Origin: Roseibium album
Lineage (GTDB): Bacteria; Pseudomonadota; Alphaproteobacteria; Rhizobiales; Stappiaceae
DNA length: 64,000 nt
Reading direction: 5' to 3'
Assembly: GCA_001404055.1 (NCBI GenBank)
Contig: CXTY01000013.1
Span: forward strand, 147,885-211,884
The translations under genes were made by a program, and so were the position numbers. The notes beneath the pieces are model-generated. The model had not been told where the DNA came from. It made no database searches and saw only the letters and a program-made list of their open reading frames with translations. Below are positions 1 to 10,466 of the stretch, piece by piece. The stretch's first letter is position 1; every line of letters begins with the position of its first letter.

Positions 1-156
1 GCATTCTTTGCTTATCTGGATGCAGAAGGTGTGGATTTGGCAAAAATTCCTCACCGTGTGCTGATTTTGCAATCATTGCCGCAGAATTCGGATGGAACGA
101 TTTGTCGTGAACGTTTGACCTTGAGGACACAGCGGTTACCTGCCGCAGTGGCATGA
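1..156 (+). CDS. C-terminal end of a possible adenylate-forming (ANL superfamily) enzyme, 5' truncated
   Basis: An open frame enters from the left edge and ends at a TGA at 154-156 (51 codons visible). The readable tail has the pattern P-H-R-V-L-I, a short gap, L-P-Q-N-S-D-G-T-I-C-R-E-R-L, which resembles the last conserved motif of acyl-CoA synthetases and amino-acid adenylation domains (L-P-x-x-x-x-G-K-I-x-R-x-x-L). In those enzymes the Lys of G-K-I contacts the adenylate; here that position is Thr. Only 13 bp separate its stop from the next gene on the same strand, so they may be cotranscribed. The family call rests on one short motif and could be wrong. Confidence 0.4.
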   Translation, partial: AFFAYLDAEGVDLAKIPHRVLILQSLPQNSDGTICRERLTLRTQRLPAAVA

Positions 157-169
157 GTGGGGACAGGGA

Positions 170-1351
170 ATGGACGTTGAAACCTCGCTTTCGTGGCGCG
201 GACCTTATTGGTATGCAGGGCGGCGTCCCCGGCGCAACAGCGTAGGCGACACTCCAGAAGACTTGGATGTTTCTCTTCTGAGTATGTATGAGCGTGGCAG
301 CGAACCACCTACGGCTCTGCCCGCAGCCATCGTCGTCGATCCGGCCGGAATGCCATACACCGGATCCGAGGGTTTTTTCGGCTGGCTGATGAATCTGATA
401 CGCAAGCTTCCTTGCGAAGTCCCCTTTTACGTCCTGACAAGCAGCGATGAAGAACTGCCGGAAGATATTCAGGCAACTGCAATCATTGATCGGGTCGTGC
501 CGGATGACGTTCTGTTGATGCTTATCTGTATTCACCAGCGCGCTCTTTTGCGGTCGGAGGAAGCACAACTTCGGCGTCGTATTTTTGGCCGAATTCCCGG
601 TTTCGGTAGCGCGCCTCACCATTCTGGCACAAGCAGTCTGCTCGTCGTTGGCCTCAGTGGACGTTTTCTTGAATGGCAGGATGCAAGCGAACAGAAAGTT
701 GAGGTTGTCGGTGCGTTTGATGGCAATATGGCCGTTGAGTTCATGTCCAAACGCGCTTTTGATGCAGTTGTCGTCGACGCTCCGTTCGACGATGCAATAG
801 ACTACATGCAGCAAATTCGCAGAGACGCCCGCTTTGCCGGCTTGCCCGTTTTGGCCGTCTGCGAAGGCGAGGAAGACACCGTTAGCCTGTTTCGCAATGG
901 CGCATCTGACGTGCTTGTCGGGGAAAACCTCAAGGAAACACTCTCGCGACGCCTCGTGTCCGCACTCAGGTTCGGGAAACGTCGCAGGCTAGCTGATCGG
1001 ATACTTGCCGAAAGTCATATGTGGCTGCGTCAACAAATCAACGAAGGCGGCCTTGGTGTTGAGTACTACACAAACTATCTGGAGACCTGCAGCAATGCCT
1101 TGGCCGTGCGAGGGCTTGACCTTTGGGAGATACGGCTCTTGCCTGAGAACTTCGGGTACACTGTCTCATCGCATGAAGAGCGCAATGAAATTTTTCGTAC
1201 ACTCCTATCCATCGCCGACGCAACCAGCCGCGACGAAGACCTCGTGTGTTTGGTGCATGAATTTGGACCGGTCGCAGTTCTTAAAAACGAAGCCGGAACA
1301 GCGCGTCTGCAAAAACGGATCAATTCGATACTAACCCATACAAACTTGTGA
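170..1351 (+). CDS. Degenerate two-component receiver-like protein (393 aa)
   Basis: The N-terminal third (about residues 45-115) resembles a receiver fold without an obvious phospho-acceptor. A second receiver-like region at about residues 155-270 keeps an Asp at the expected strand-3 position (V-V-V-D-A) but lacks the acidic pair after strand 1 (L-L-V-V-G-L) and the conserved Lys after strand 5. The last roughly 100 residues match no family I can name with confidence; their position is that of an output domain. ATG at 170 follows a GGGGACAGGGA stretch. Most likely a pseudo-receiver signalling or scaffold protein; no signal peptide or membrane segment is visible. Confidence 0.5.
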   Translation: MDVETSLSWRGPYWYAGRRPRRNSVGDTPEDLDVSLLSMYERGSEPPTALPAAIVVDPAGMPYTGSEGFFGWLMNLIRKLPCEVPFYVLTSSDEELPEDIQATAIIDRVVPDDVLLMLICIHQRALLRSEEAQLRRRIFGRIPGFGSAPHHSGTSSLLVVGLSGRFLEWQDASEQKVEVVGAFDGNMAVEFMSKRAFDAVVVDAPFDDAIDYMQQIRRDARFAGLPVLAVCEGEEDTVSLFRNGASDVLVGENLKETLSRRLVSALRFGKRRRLADRILAESHMWLRQQINEGGLGVEYYTNYLETCSNALAVRGLDLWEIRLLPENFGYTVSSHEERNEIFRTLLSIADATSRDEDLVCLVHEFGPVAVLKNEAGTARLQKRINSILTHTNL

Positions 1352-1448
1352 AAATGGTTCGGACAAACTTGCGCCGTTAATTTGGGGTTGGATTCTCGAA
1401 TAAATTCACTAGCTTCGATTGAAGTCAGTTCAAAAAGTTGGATCCTTA

Positions 1449-2123
1449 ATGACCGATGTGCATCCCCTCACCGTTGACGTCGTCTCCGATGTAATGTGCC
1501 CCTGGTGCTACATCGGGAAAAAGAGGCTCGATGCAGCGATACGGTCAGTACCACAGCTTAATGTTCAAGTCCGTTGGCATCCATTTCAACTCGATGCAAC
1601 CTTGCCAAAAACTGGTAAGGACAGACAGCAATATCTCAGCGACAAGTTTGGTGGGATAGAACGTGCCAATGCTATCTACAGCCAGATTAAAGCTGCAGGT
1701 TTGGAAGAAGGTATCGACTTTGCGTTCGACGCAATAAAACTGTCTCCCAATACACTGGATTGCCACCGTTTGATCCTTTGGTCCCGTGCCGATGACCTGC
1801 AGAACGAAGTCGCAGAGCGGCTGTTCAAGGCCTATTTTCTCGATGGAGAGGATTTGACCAAATCTGAAACGCTTGTGCGTATTTCGGATGAAGCGGGAAT
1901 GGAATCGGACCTCGTTGAGCAACTGTTTGAAACAGAAACAGATCTCGACAAAATTCTGGCTGGAATTCAGAAGGCTCAGGAATCCGGAGTCACCGGTGTT
2001 CCGTGTTTCATCATTGACGGAAGGTTTGTGCTGGCGGGTGCAGAGAAAGCCGAAACTCTTGCGGCGGCACTGATCCACGCAGAAGAAACCCGTACCAATG
2101 AGGAAGCGGAGATTTCAAACTAG
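1449..2123 (+). CDS. DsbA family oxidoreductase, FrnE-like
   Basis: Thioredoxin-fold protein of 224 residues with the FrnE/2-hydroxychromene isomerase-like layout: an early C-P-W-C motif (in V-M-C-P-W-C-Y-I-G), a helical insert, and a late cis-Pro region (G-V-T-G-V-P-C-F). FrnE-type proteins are cytoplasmic dithiol-disulfide oxidoreductases; no signal peptide is present here. I start at the ATG at 1449, with GGAT six bases upstream, rather than a TTG 30 bp earlier that has no ribosome-binding sequence. It stands alone between the receiver-like gene and the convergent eno gene, and a bidirectional terminator follows it. Confidence 0.85.
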   Translation: MTDVHPLTVDVVSDVMCPWCYIGKKRLDAAIRSVPQLNVQVRWHPFQLDATLPKTGKDRQQYLSDKFGGIERANAIYSQIKAAGLEEGIDFAFDAIKLSPNTLDCHRLILWSRADDLQNEVAERLFKAYFLDGEDLTKSETLVRISDEAGMESDLVEQLFETETDLDKILAGIQKAQESGVTGVPCFIIDGRFVLAGAEKAETLAAALIHAEETRTNEEAEISN

Positions 2124-2270
2124 ATCAAGACCGAATGGTTCAAGGCGTTGACAAGGTTCCAAGTTTCTTTAGCCAGGTAAAACGAGAAGGTCTGTCGGAC
2201 GAGGAAACTTGTGTTCAAGATGAACATATCGGTTTCAAAAAAACGCAATGCATCAGTATTCCGAAAACAA

Positions 2271-2298
2271 AAAAGCCCCGCAATTAGCGGGGCTTTTC
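2271..2298. terminator. Bidirectional rho-independent terminator between the FrnE-like gene and eno
   Basis: An 11-bp GC-rich stem (AAAAGCCCCGC / GCGGGGCTTTT with a short loop) is flanked by a T run on the plus side and an A run on the other, so it can terminate the FrnE-like gene from the left and eno from the right. Confidence 0.85.
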
Positions 2299-2329
2299 TT
2301 TTTTTCAGGCAAATTGGCAACTTCGCAGA

Positions 2330-3667
<1,338 letters not shown>

Positions 3668-3713
3668 CTAAAGCCAATTGTTTGGCTTGATTTCTGGAGC
3701 TCGGCTCCACAAG

Positions 3714-3737
3714 AAAAAGCCGCACAAAAGTACGGCT
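3714..3737 (-). terminator. Rho-independent terminator after kdsA
   Basis: On the minus strand an 8-bp stem (AGCCGTAC / GTGCGGCT, one G-U pair) with a TTTT loop is followed at once by TTTTTC. It begins 9 bp after the kdsA stop, so kdsA and eno are probably at least partly separate transcripts. Confidence 0.75.
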
Positions 3738-3745
3738 AGATTGGA

Positions 3746-4591
3746 CTATTCTGCTGCTACTGGTGTTTTGACCACGTCATCCAGTGCCTTAAGCTGTGAG
3801 AGTAGCGCTTCAAAATCGCTGAACCGGACCATGTTTGGACCATCAGATGGCGCATTGTCCGGATCGGGGTGAGTTTCTATGAAGAGCCCCGCCACACCTA
3901 CGGCCACAGCAGCGCGGGCAAGCACTGGAACCATTGTCCGATCACCACCCGTCGACGCTCCCTGGCCACCAGGCTGCTGCACAGAGTGAGTTGCGTCGAA
4001 TATGACGGGTGCGCCGGTCTGGGCCATGATCGGCAGCGCCCGCATGTCGCTTACGAGCGTATTATATCCAAAACTTGCACCCCTTTCCGTCAGCATGACA
4101 TTCGGGTTGCCGGAATCAGTCACCTTGCGAAGAACATTTTTCATGTCCCAGGGAGCCAGAAATTGACCCTTTTTCACATTGACGACTTTTCCGGTATTTG
4201 CTGCAGCGACGAGTAAATCAGTCTGCCTGCACAGAAATGCCGGAATCTGCAGTATATCGACAACTTCACCAATCGGATCGCATTGGTCCGCAGCGTGTAC
4301 GTCTGTCAGGACCGGCATGCCCAAAGTCTCTTTGACTTCCGCGAAAATCGGCAACGCTTCCTTCATGCCCAAGCCACGGCCACCTGATAGTGATGTGCGG
4401 TTGGCTTTGTCAAAGGAGGTTTTGAACACCGTCGCAATACCGAGTTTGTCGGTTACTTCCTTGATAAAGGCTGCACACTCCAGCGCGTGTTCACGGCTTT
4501 CAAGGGCACACGGACCAGCGATTAAGCTGAATGACGAATTGTTGCTGAATGTGACGTTACCAGCAGATACTTCGCGCTTTGCTTCGGTCAT
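3746..4591 (-). CDS. kdsA: 3-deoxy-8-phosphooctulonate synthase (KDO-8-phosphate synthase)
   Basis: 281 residues. Condenses phosphoenolpyruvate with arabinose 5-phosphate to give KDO-8-phosphate for lipopolysaccharide inner core. The N-terminal motif A-G-P-C-A-L-E-S carries the Cys that is a metal ligand in the metal-dependent class of this family (the E. coli type has Asn there), so this is probably a metal-requiring form. Substrate-binding stretches such as [12 protein letters not shown] and the T-D-V-H motif are present. It sits upstream of eno, an arrangement common in alphaproteobacteria. Confidence 0.97.
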   Translation of the reverse strand: MTEAKREVSAGNVTFSNNSSFSLIAGPCALESREHALECAAFIKEVTDKLGIATVFKTSFDKANRTSLSGGRGLGMKEALPIFAEVKETLGMPVLTDVHAADQCDPIGEVVDILQIPAFLCRQTDLLVAAANTGKVVNVKKGQFLAPWDMKNVLRKVTDSGNPNVMLTERGASFGYNTLVSDMRALPIMAQTGAPVIFDATHSVQQPGGQGASTGGDRTMVPVLARAAVAVGVAGLFIETHPDPDNAPSDGPNMVRFSDFEALLSQLKALDDVVKTPVAAE

Positions 4592-4985
4592 CTTTCACCG
4601 TTTTAGGGCAGTATATGGGAGGCATGAAACACGCTATAGAAGGCCTAGCTGCTTCGAACCATGAATTTGCGTGTTGCATAGCGCTCTTTTGCTCAACCCG
4701 CAATATCAGGAAGATTTACCTTAGCCGCTCTTAAAGCGATTTAATTTCAGAATACGGTCCCATTTAGGGTGAATAGTCTCACTTTTGTGGGTTCGCTGGA
4801 ATTTTGCACTGCACAATGCAATCCCGGGGAGAATTGAACGAAAGTTGTATTTTGTTTGAATAATGCGCTCTTTAACCAATCACTCACCTCTAGATGATTT
4901 TAAGACGTGAGTTTGGCGTTCCGATTAGATAAATATTGGAACAACAATGAATCATTCAGCTGTATTGCAGCACTGGAAGGCCGGA
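4592..4985. other. Intergenic region between divergent kdsA and galU (394 bp)
   Basis: No convincing coding sequence or RNA gene is visible. It must contain the divergent promoters of kdsA and galU. It is AT-rich towards galU and contains one 18-bp imperfect palindrome listed separately. Confidence 0.6.
4804..4821. promoter_or_regulatory. Imperfect 18-bp palindrome upstream of galU
   Basis: TTGCActgcacaaTGCAA has 5-bp perfect arms, with an inner TG/CA pair also symmetric. Its size and symmetry fit an operator for a dimeric regulator, about 165 bp before the galU start. No regulator can be named from the sequence. Confidence 0.3.
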
Positions 4986-5879
4986 ATGAAAAAAACCATT
5001 CGAAAAGCCGTATTACCCGTTGCGGGTCTCGGCACCCGTTTTTTGCCAGCTACGAAGGCTGTTCCAAAGGAAATGCTGACGATCGTGGATCGGCCGATCA
5101 TTCAGTATGTTGTCGACGAGGCTCGGGCCGCGGGAATTGAACACATCGTATTTGTTACCGGACGAAACAAGCAGGTCATCGAAGATCACTTCGATATGGC
5201 TTACGAATTGGAAGATACGCTCAAGGCGCGCAACAAGACCGCAGCGCTTGAATTGCTTGAAGAGCATCGTCCGCAGCCTGGTTCCACCAGTTTTACAAGA
5301 CAGCAGGCTCCGCTTGGTCTCGGACATGCAATCTGGTGCGCGCGCGATATCATTGGGGATGAGCCTTTTGCGATCCTCCTTCCCGATATGATCATTAAAT
5401 CAAAGGTCAGCTGTCTCAAGCAGATGGTGGATTTGTATGACCAGACCGGTGGCAATATCATTGCGGTTGAAGAAGTTCCCGACGACCAGACCCACAATTA
5501 CGGTGTCGTCGAACTCGCAGAAAAAATTAATGATAACGCTAGCCGCATTTCCAATATGGTCGAAAAACCGGCACCTGGCACAGCACCTTCCAACTTGATG
5601 ATCACCGGACGCTATATTCTTCAGCCCCAGATTTTTGACCTTCTTTCACATCAGGCTTCAGGTGCGGGAGGAGAGATCCAGCTCACGGATAGCATGCTGT
5701 CCCTGATGCAGGATCAACACTTCGCCTCGGTCAAATTTGAAGGAACCAGCTATGACTGCGGTAGTAAAACCGGTTTCCTGACTGCCAACATTGCATTTGG
5801 CATGGACGACCCGGCACTGGCTGAAGACCTTGTGCCGTTCATGCGGGAAATGATGCAGCGCCCCATTGCTGCGGAATAA
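4986..5879 (+). CDS. galU: UTP--glucose-1-phosphate uridylyltransferase
   Basis: 297 residues. Makes UDP-glucose from UTP and glucose 1-phosphate. The nucleotide-binding signature G-L-G-T-R-F-L-P-A-T-K-A-V-P-K-E-M-L is at the N-terminus, and G-L-G-H-A-I-W-C-A and the E-K-P motif (M-V-E-K-P) are in place. ATG at 4986 is chosen because GGAAGG lies five to six bases upstream and the protein then begins at the usual position; an ATG at 4947 would add 13 residues with no support. The next gene makes a UDP-uronic acid, so the pair probably feeds exopolysaccharide or LPS precursor synthesis. Confidence 0.96.
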   Translation: MKKTIRKAVLPVAGLGTRFLPATKAVPKEMLTIVDRPIIQYVVDEARAAGIEHIVFVTGRNKQVIEDHFDMAYELEDTLKARNKTAALELLEEHRPQPGSTSFTRQQAPLGLGHAIWCARDIIGDEPFAILLPDMIIKSKVSCLKQMVDLYDQTGGNIIAVEEVPDDQTHNYGVVELAEKINDNASRISNMVEKPAPGTAPSNLMITGRYILQPQIFDLLSHQASGAGGEIQLTDSMLSLMQDQHFASVKFEGTSYDCGSKTGFLTANIAFGMDDPALAEDLVPFMREMMQRPIAAE

Positions 5880-5980
5880 AGACAATATCGGCTAGTGGGC
5901 TTGAAAAAGCGCAACAGAACCGATTAGGAGTGGCCGGGTCACTGTCTGGTGGGCTGGCCTTTCTCATTTCAGGAACCCCG

Positions 5981-7285
5981 ATGTCCCAACAATCTAGCTA
6001 TATGAAAAAAATTGCAGTCATAGGCCTCGGATATGTCGGACTACCAGTGGCGGTTTCATTTGCTTCCAAAGGTTTTGATGTGCTCGGCTTTGATATCAGC
6101 CCAAAAAGGCTTTCGGAGCTGAAAAAGGGACAGGACAGCACATCATCTGTTAGTGCTGAAGACCTCTCGACTGACACTCTGACATTTTCCGCAAATGAGG
6201 AAGACCTTTGCGACCGGGATGTTCTGATTGTCGCTGTGCCAACGCCTGTCGATCAGACCAAGAAACCCGATTTGTCTCCATTCAAGAGTGCAGCAGAAAC
6301 TGTCGGTCGCAACATGAAACCCGATGCCGTCGTTGTCTTTGAATCGACAGTTTATCCCGGTGCTACCGAAGAGGTAGCTGCCCCGCTGCTTGAACAGACG
6401 TCGGGTCTTGAACTGGGGCGGAATTTTGAGATTGGTTATTCGCCGGAACGCATTAACCCGGGTGACAAACAACGTGGATTTTCAGACATCACCAAGATCG
6501 TTTCCGCATCGTCTGACAAAACCGCAAAGATGCTTGCTGAGCTATATGGTTCAGTTGTGACCGCAGGTATTCACCTGGCTCCCTCCATAAAAGTCGCGGA
6601 GGCGTCCAAGGTTATTGAAAATACCCAACGTGACCTGAACATCGCGCTGATGAACGAACTCTCGATGCTCTTTCAGCAACTCGATATAGACACGCGTGAT
6701 GTGCTGGCTGGATCTGGAACCAAATGGAATTTTCTGCCATTCCAACCCGGTCTGGTGGGTGGTCATTGCATTGGTGTTGACCCTTATTACCTTACCCATA
6801 AGGCTCACGAGATCGGAATGACACCGCAGGTTATCCTGGCGGGCCGCGGAACGAACGAAGCAATGCCAGCCTTTGTTGCGGGCAAGATCATTCAGGAGGG
6901 CGTAAAGCTCGGTCTTCCGACACCTCCAAAAATTGCGATTCTTGGTGTCACCTACAAGGCAGATGTTCCCGACACCCGTAATTCCAAAGTTGTGGATCTG
7001 GTACGGGAACTTGAAAAGTTTGGTGCTGATGTTGCAGTGCATGATCCCTTGGCTGATCCAGCGGAGGTGAAAGCTGAATATGGAATCACTCTTTCAAACT
7101 ATGAAACGTTGTTTGGCGCCAATGTTGTGGTGTTGGCAGTTCCACATTCGTACTATTTACAAGGGCAAAACGGTTGGGGAAAAATTGGCGGCATTTTGAA
7201 TAACACAATAGGTTTGGTCGCCGATATTCCTGCTCTTCTGGATCGTGACAATATTCCCGATGGAATTACACTTTGGCGCCTTTGA
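5981..7285 (+). CDS. Nucleotide-sugar 6-dehydrogenase (UDP-GlcNAc/GalNAc dehydrogenase type, WbpA/TviB-like)
   Basis: 434 residues. The N-terminal Rossmann motif is I-A-V-I-G-L-G-Y-V-G-L-P. The catalytic Cys (about C263) lies in G-G-H-C-I-G-V-D-P-Y-Y-L, followed by T-H-K-A, and the C-terminal UDP-binding domain has V-T-Y-K-A-D-V-P-D-T-R-N-S. The G-V-D-P-Y-Y-L form is typical of the UDP-N-acetylhexosamine dehydrogenases rather than plain UDP-glucose dehydrogenase, so the substrate is probably a UDP-HexNAc. ATG at 5981 has AGGAA upstream; ATG at 6002 is an alternative. It lies 101 bp after galU on the same strand. Confidence 0.85.
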   Translation: MSQQSSYMKKIAVIGLGYVGLPVAVSFASKGFDVLGFDISPKRLSELKKGQDSTSSVSAEDLSTDTLTFSANEEDLCDRDVLIVAVPTPVDQTKKPDLSPFKSAAETVGRNMKPDAVVVFESTVYPGATEEVAAPLLEQTSGLELGRNFEIGYSPERINPGDKQRGFSDITKIVSASSDKTAKMLAELYGSVVTAGIHLAPSIKVAEASKVIENTQRDLNIALMNELSMLFQQLDIDTRDVLAGSGTKWNFLPFQPGLVGGHCIGVDPYYLTHKAHEIGMTPQVILAGRGTNEAMPAFVAGKIIQEGVKLGLPTPPKIAILGVTYKADVPDTRNSKVVDLVRELEKFGADVAVHDPLADPAEVKAEYGITLSNYETLFGANVVVLAVPHSYYLQGQNGWGKIGGILNNTIGLVADIPALLDRDNIPDGITLWRL

Positions 7286-7470
7286 GTTAACTGTTGTTCT
7301 TACAATGTTTCTGCAATTTTCTATAGAAAAAGTAATGCGTCCATAAAATCGCCGAATGATAATCGTCGTGACTTCTATTTGTATTGTTTCGGGGATTACT
7401 CCAATTTTAGCATTCTGAAAAGGTTTTTGAATAGCATAATGATCGTGTTTCGTGAAAGGAGACGCTGATC

Positions 7471-7905
7471 ATGAAGAATAGAAAATTCTGGAAGATCGTA
7501 GCAACGGCTATCATCGGCACTGCATTGGTGACAGGTTCCGCGCTCGCAGAGACTTCCCTGGACAGCAGTGCATTTCAAAAAATCATCAAAAACCAGATGA
7601 ACGCATTTGCGTCCGGTAATGCACGTGAGGCGTTTTCTCTAGCAACACCTTCCATGCAACAGCGCTTTGGATCACCAGAGTTTTTCATGGAAATGGTTCG
7701 GCAAGGATATCAACCGGTCTATAAACCCAAAAGCGTAACCTTCGGCCAGTCACGGATGACAAAAATAGGTCCTACTCAGGAGGTCTATGTCACGGGTCCC
7801 AAAGGCAAGGACTGGTTAGCGCTGTACAGTTTTAAAATGGAAGAAGATGGTACCTGGCGGATTTCAGGTTGCTACCTGAAACAAGCGAAGAACGTGTCCG
7901 CTTAG
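7471..7905 (+). CDS. Secreted DUF4864 domain protein
   Basis: 144 residues: a typical Sec signal peptide (basic N-terminus, hydrophobic core, cleavage after A-L-A about residue 26), then a small domain of the DUF4864 type, recognisable by the early A-F-x-x-G-x-A-x-x-A-F-x-x-A-T-P pattern and a closing G-x-W-R-I-S-G-C-Y-L. Fold relatives are NTF2-like. Function unknown; likely periplasmic. A good ribosome-binding site (AAAGGAG) precedes the ATG. It converges on tgt. Confidence 0.8.
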   Translation: MKNRKFWKIVATAIIGTALVTGSALAETSLDSSAFQKIIKNQMNAFASGNAREAFSLATPSMQQRFGSPEFFMEMVRQGYQPVYKPKSVTFGQSRMTKIGPTQEVYVTGPKGKDWLALYSFKMEEDGTWRISGCYLKQAKNVSA

Positions 7906-7925
7906 TCAATGATATGAAAATCAAT

Positions 7926-7952
7926 TTCCCGCTCTAGCCTAGAGAGCGGGAA
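7926..7952. terminator. Shared terminator of the DUF4864 gene and tgt
   Basis: A perfect 10-bp stem TTCCCGCTCT / AGAGCGGGAA with a 7-base loop lies across the end of tgt (its stop codon is in the loop). It is followed by T-rich sequence on both strands, consistent with convergent termination. Confidence 0.65.
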
Positions 7953-9090
7953 TATCACCTTTTGCCCAGTCTGCCTTGGTCTGAGCATAGAAGTCCTCAA
8001 ATCGGCCTTGCTCGATCGCTTCCCGCATTCCCAGCATGAGCTGCTGATAGTAGGCAAGGTTATTCCATGTGAGCAACATGCCAGCAAGTCCCTCGCCTGC
8101 CCTCACTAGGTGATGGAGGTAAGCGCGACTGTAGGTACTGGTTGCCGGACAATCATTACCTTCGTCCAAAGATCTCGGATCGTCTTGATGTCGGGCATTC
8201 TTCAGGTTCACTTTTCCGTACCGCGTATATGCGAGACCATGCCGTCCGGCCCGTGTCGGCATCACACAATCGAACTGATCAATGCCACGTTTCACGCTTT
8301 CCAACAGGTCGTCCGGCGTGCCGACACCCATTAGATATCGCGGCTTGCCTGTCGGCATGACGGGCGTGGTGATATCAAGCATGCGCAGCATAACTTCTTG
8401 CGGTTCACCAACGGCAAGACCGCCGACGGAATAGCCTTCAAATGGCATTTTTCCGAGCTCTTCAGCTGAACGAATTCGCAGGTCCGGCTGATCACCACCC
8501 TGAACAATACCGTAAAGGCCCTGTCCCTTGAGCGGACCATTCATTTCTTCAAATTGCCTGCGGGATCGCTCCGCCCATCTGAGCGACAATTCCATGGCTC
8601 TTTGAATTTCTTCCTTTGGACTTGGCAACTTGATGCATTCATCGAGCTGCATCTGGATGTCAGAACCGAGAAGCCCCTGAATTTCGATCGAACGCTCAGG
8701 TGTCAAATGGTGTTTGCTGCCATCGATGTGGCTTTGAAAACGAACGCCATCCTCATCAAGTTTGCGAAGCTGTGCAAGAGACATGACTTGAAAGCCACCG
8801 CTGTCGGTCAGAATCGTGTGTGGCCAGTTCATGAACTTGTGCAGACCACCTAGCCGCGCAACCCTTTCAGCAGTTGGGCGCAACATCAGGTGATAGGTGT
8901 TACCGAGAACGACGTCAGCACCTGTTTGACGAACCTGTTCCGGGTACATGGCCTTGACGGTGCCTTGTGTTCCGACGGGCATGAACACAGGTGTGTTGAC
9001 AATTCCATGAGGCGTTGAGATTTCACCGCGTCTCGCCATGCCGTCTGTTTTGATCAGCTTGAAGCCAAATTTCTTATTGTTGTCTGACAT
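7939..9090 (-). CDS. tgt: Queuine tRNA-ribosyltransferase (tRNA-guanine transglycosylase)
   Basis: 383 residues. Exchanges guanine 34 for preQ1 in tRNAs with GUN anticodons. D-S-G-G-F-Q, G-I-V-Q-G-G and G-G-L-A-V-G-E are intact. The zinc-site segment that reads C-x-C-x-x-C in E. coli reads N-D-C-P-A-T here, leaving one of the three cysteines, although the later Y-S-R-A-Y-L-H-H is kept. ATG at 9090 is the usual start; upstream in-frame codons overlap queA. Ten bp after queA, so the two steps of queuosine synthesis are cotranscribed. Confidence 0.96.
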   Translation of the reverse strand: MSDNNKKFGFKLIKTDGMARRGEISTPHGIVNTPVFMPVGTQGTVKAMYPEQVRQTGADVVLGNTYHLMLRPTAERVARLGGLHKFMNWPHTILTDSGGFQVMSLAQLRKLDEDGVRFQSHIDGSKHHLTPERSIEIQGLLGSDIQMQLDECIKLPSPKEEIQRAMELSLRWAERSRRQFEEMNGPLKGQGLYGIVQGGDQPDLRIRSAEELGKMPFEGYSVGGLAVGEPQEVMLRMLDITTPVMPTGKPRYLMGVGTPDDLLESVKRGIDQFDCVMPTRAGRHGLAYTRYGKVNLKNARHQDDPRSLDEGNDCPATSTYSRAYLHHLVRAGEGLAGMLLTWNNLAYYQQLMLGMREAIEQGRFEDFYAQTKADWAKGDIPAL

Positions 9091-9100
9091 GGCCCAATCC

Positions 9101-10174
9101 TTAAACGGCGTTTTCTTGCGGGAACAGAAGTGATGCGTCCCCATAACTGTAAAACCGATACTTGCCCGCAACTGCGTGAGTATAGGCCGCTCTCATGGTT
9201 TCCAGGCCAGCAAATGCAGAAACCAGCATGAACAAGGTTGATCGCGGCAAATGAAAATTCGTCATCAAGGCATCGATTGCCTTGAAACGATATCCCGGCG
9301 TAATGAAGATGGTGGTTTCACCGGCAAATGGAGAGATCTTGCCGGTCGCTTGCGCAGAACTCTCCAAAATTCGCAATGAGGTTGTACCAACTCCTACGAC
9401 CTTGTTACCACGCGCCTTTACAGCTCGAAGGGCAGCCGCTGTTTCAGCCGAAACTTCACCCCATTCTGCATGCATGGCGTGATCTTCGGTATCATCAGCT
9501 TTCACAGGGAGGAAGGTTCCCGCGCCGACATGCAAGGTTACCTTGTGTTGCTCGATCCCGCGGTCTTTCAAGGCATCTAACAAGTCCGGCGTAAAATGAA
9601 GCCCTGCAGTTGGAGCCGCAACAGCTCCGTCTCTGTCCGCAAATATCGTCTGGTAATCACTACGGTCCTGTTCGTCTTCACCGCGCTTTTGGGCAATATA
9701 AGGCGGCAGTGGAATGTGCCCCACAAGCGCGATTGCAGCGTCAAGTTCAGCGCCCGAGCGATCGAATACCAGTAGGACTTCGCCGCCCTCAGATTTTTCG
9801 GCAACGCGCGCTTTCAACGCGGTCGTCTCGTTTTCAAAAACGACTGTGTCATCAACTTGCAGTTTCTTTGCAGGCCTGACAAACGCTCGCCATTGATCCG
9901 GGCCGGACCGCAGATGTAAAGTCGCGCCAATTTTGGCAACCACGTCGCCTCGGGCACGTATTCCTTCAAGTTGCGCGGGAATGACCTTGGTATCATTGAA
10001 AACCAGGGCATCTCCGGGTTCGAGCAGTACGGGAAGATCCCGCACGCCCATATCGTTCAACGTTGGTTCTTCTTGCGGACGCACAACAAGCATGCGCGCG
10101 GCATCGCGCGGGCGTGCGGGACGAAGCGCTATTCGCTCATTGGGTAGATCGAAATCGAATTGCTCGACGCGCAT
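9101..10174 (-). CDS. queA: S-adenosylmethionine:tRNA ribosyltransferase-isomerase
   Basis: 357 residues. Transfers the ribosyl moiety of SAM to preQ1-tRNA, forming epoxyqueuosine. The N-terminus (F-D-F-D-L-P-x-x-x-I-A), [21 protein letters not shown] and N-F-H-L-P-R-S-T-L are family hallmarks. ATG at 10174 gives the standard N-terminus; the frame extends 40 codons further upstream without family-like sequence. Directly upstream of tgt. Confidence 0.97.
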   Translation of the reverse strand: MRVEQFDFDLPNERIALRPARPRDAARMLVVRPQEEPTLNDMGVRDLPVLLEPGDALVFNDTKVIPAQLEGIRARGDVVAKIGATLHLRSGPDQWRAFVRPAKKLQVDDTVVFENETTALKARVAEKSEGGEVLLVFDRSGAELDAAIALVGHIPLPPYIAQKRGEDEQDRSDYQTIFADRDGAVAAPTAGLHFTPDLLDALKDRGIEQHKVTLHVGAGTFLPVKADDTEDHAMHAEWGEVSAETAAALRAVKARGNKVVGVGTTSLRILESSAQATGKISPFAGETTIFITPGYRFKAIDALMTNFHLPRSTLFMLVSAFAGLETMRAAYTHAVAGKYRFYSYGDASLLFPQENAV

Positions 10175-10417
10175 GGCGCTTTTTAACCGTGTATTTGCGG
10201 GATGTGCCAGTTCATTCAAATACCGAGTAATCGCCTCGAAAACTGGTGAGTTCAATCTGCGGCTCTTAAAGGGGGAGCCAGTCAAGGTCAACACTGTGCT
10301 GAAAGTTTCAAGATATGAGTAGAAATCAAAGTCGACATGAAAGACGGAGGAAGTGCCAGGACGGCTTTAGACGAACTCAAAGTTTCGTTTCACAGTCGAA
10401 AAACCCATAAACGAAGC

Positions 10418-10440
10418 AGCGCGGGCCAATGACCCGCGCT
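10418..10440 (-). terminator. Hairpin downstream of the cytoplasmic cyclophilin gene
   Basis: An 8-bp GC-rich stem AGCGCGGG / CCCGCGCT lies 26 bp after the cyclophilin stop. On the minus strand the T-rich stretch comes only about 10 bases later, so this may be a weak terminator or a processing hairpin. Confidence 0.45.
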
Positions 10441-10466
10441 GAATTCTTTCAAATTGTCTGATCTGA

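Noticed and set aside
1545..2078. A 177-codon minus-strand open frame
   Set aside because: Fully antisense to the FrnE-like gene, which has a clear thioredoxin-fold C-P-W-C motif.
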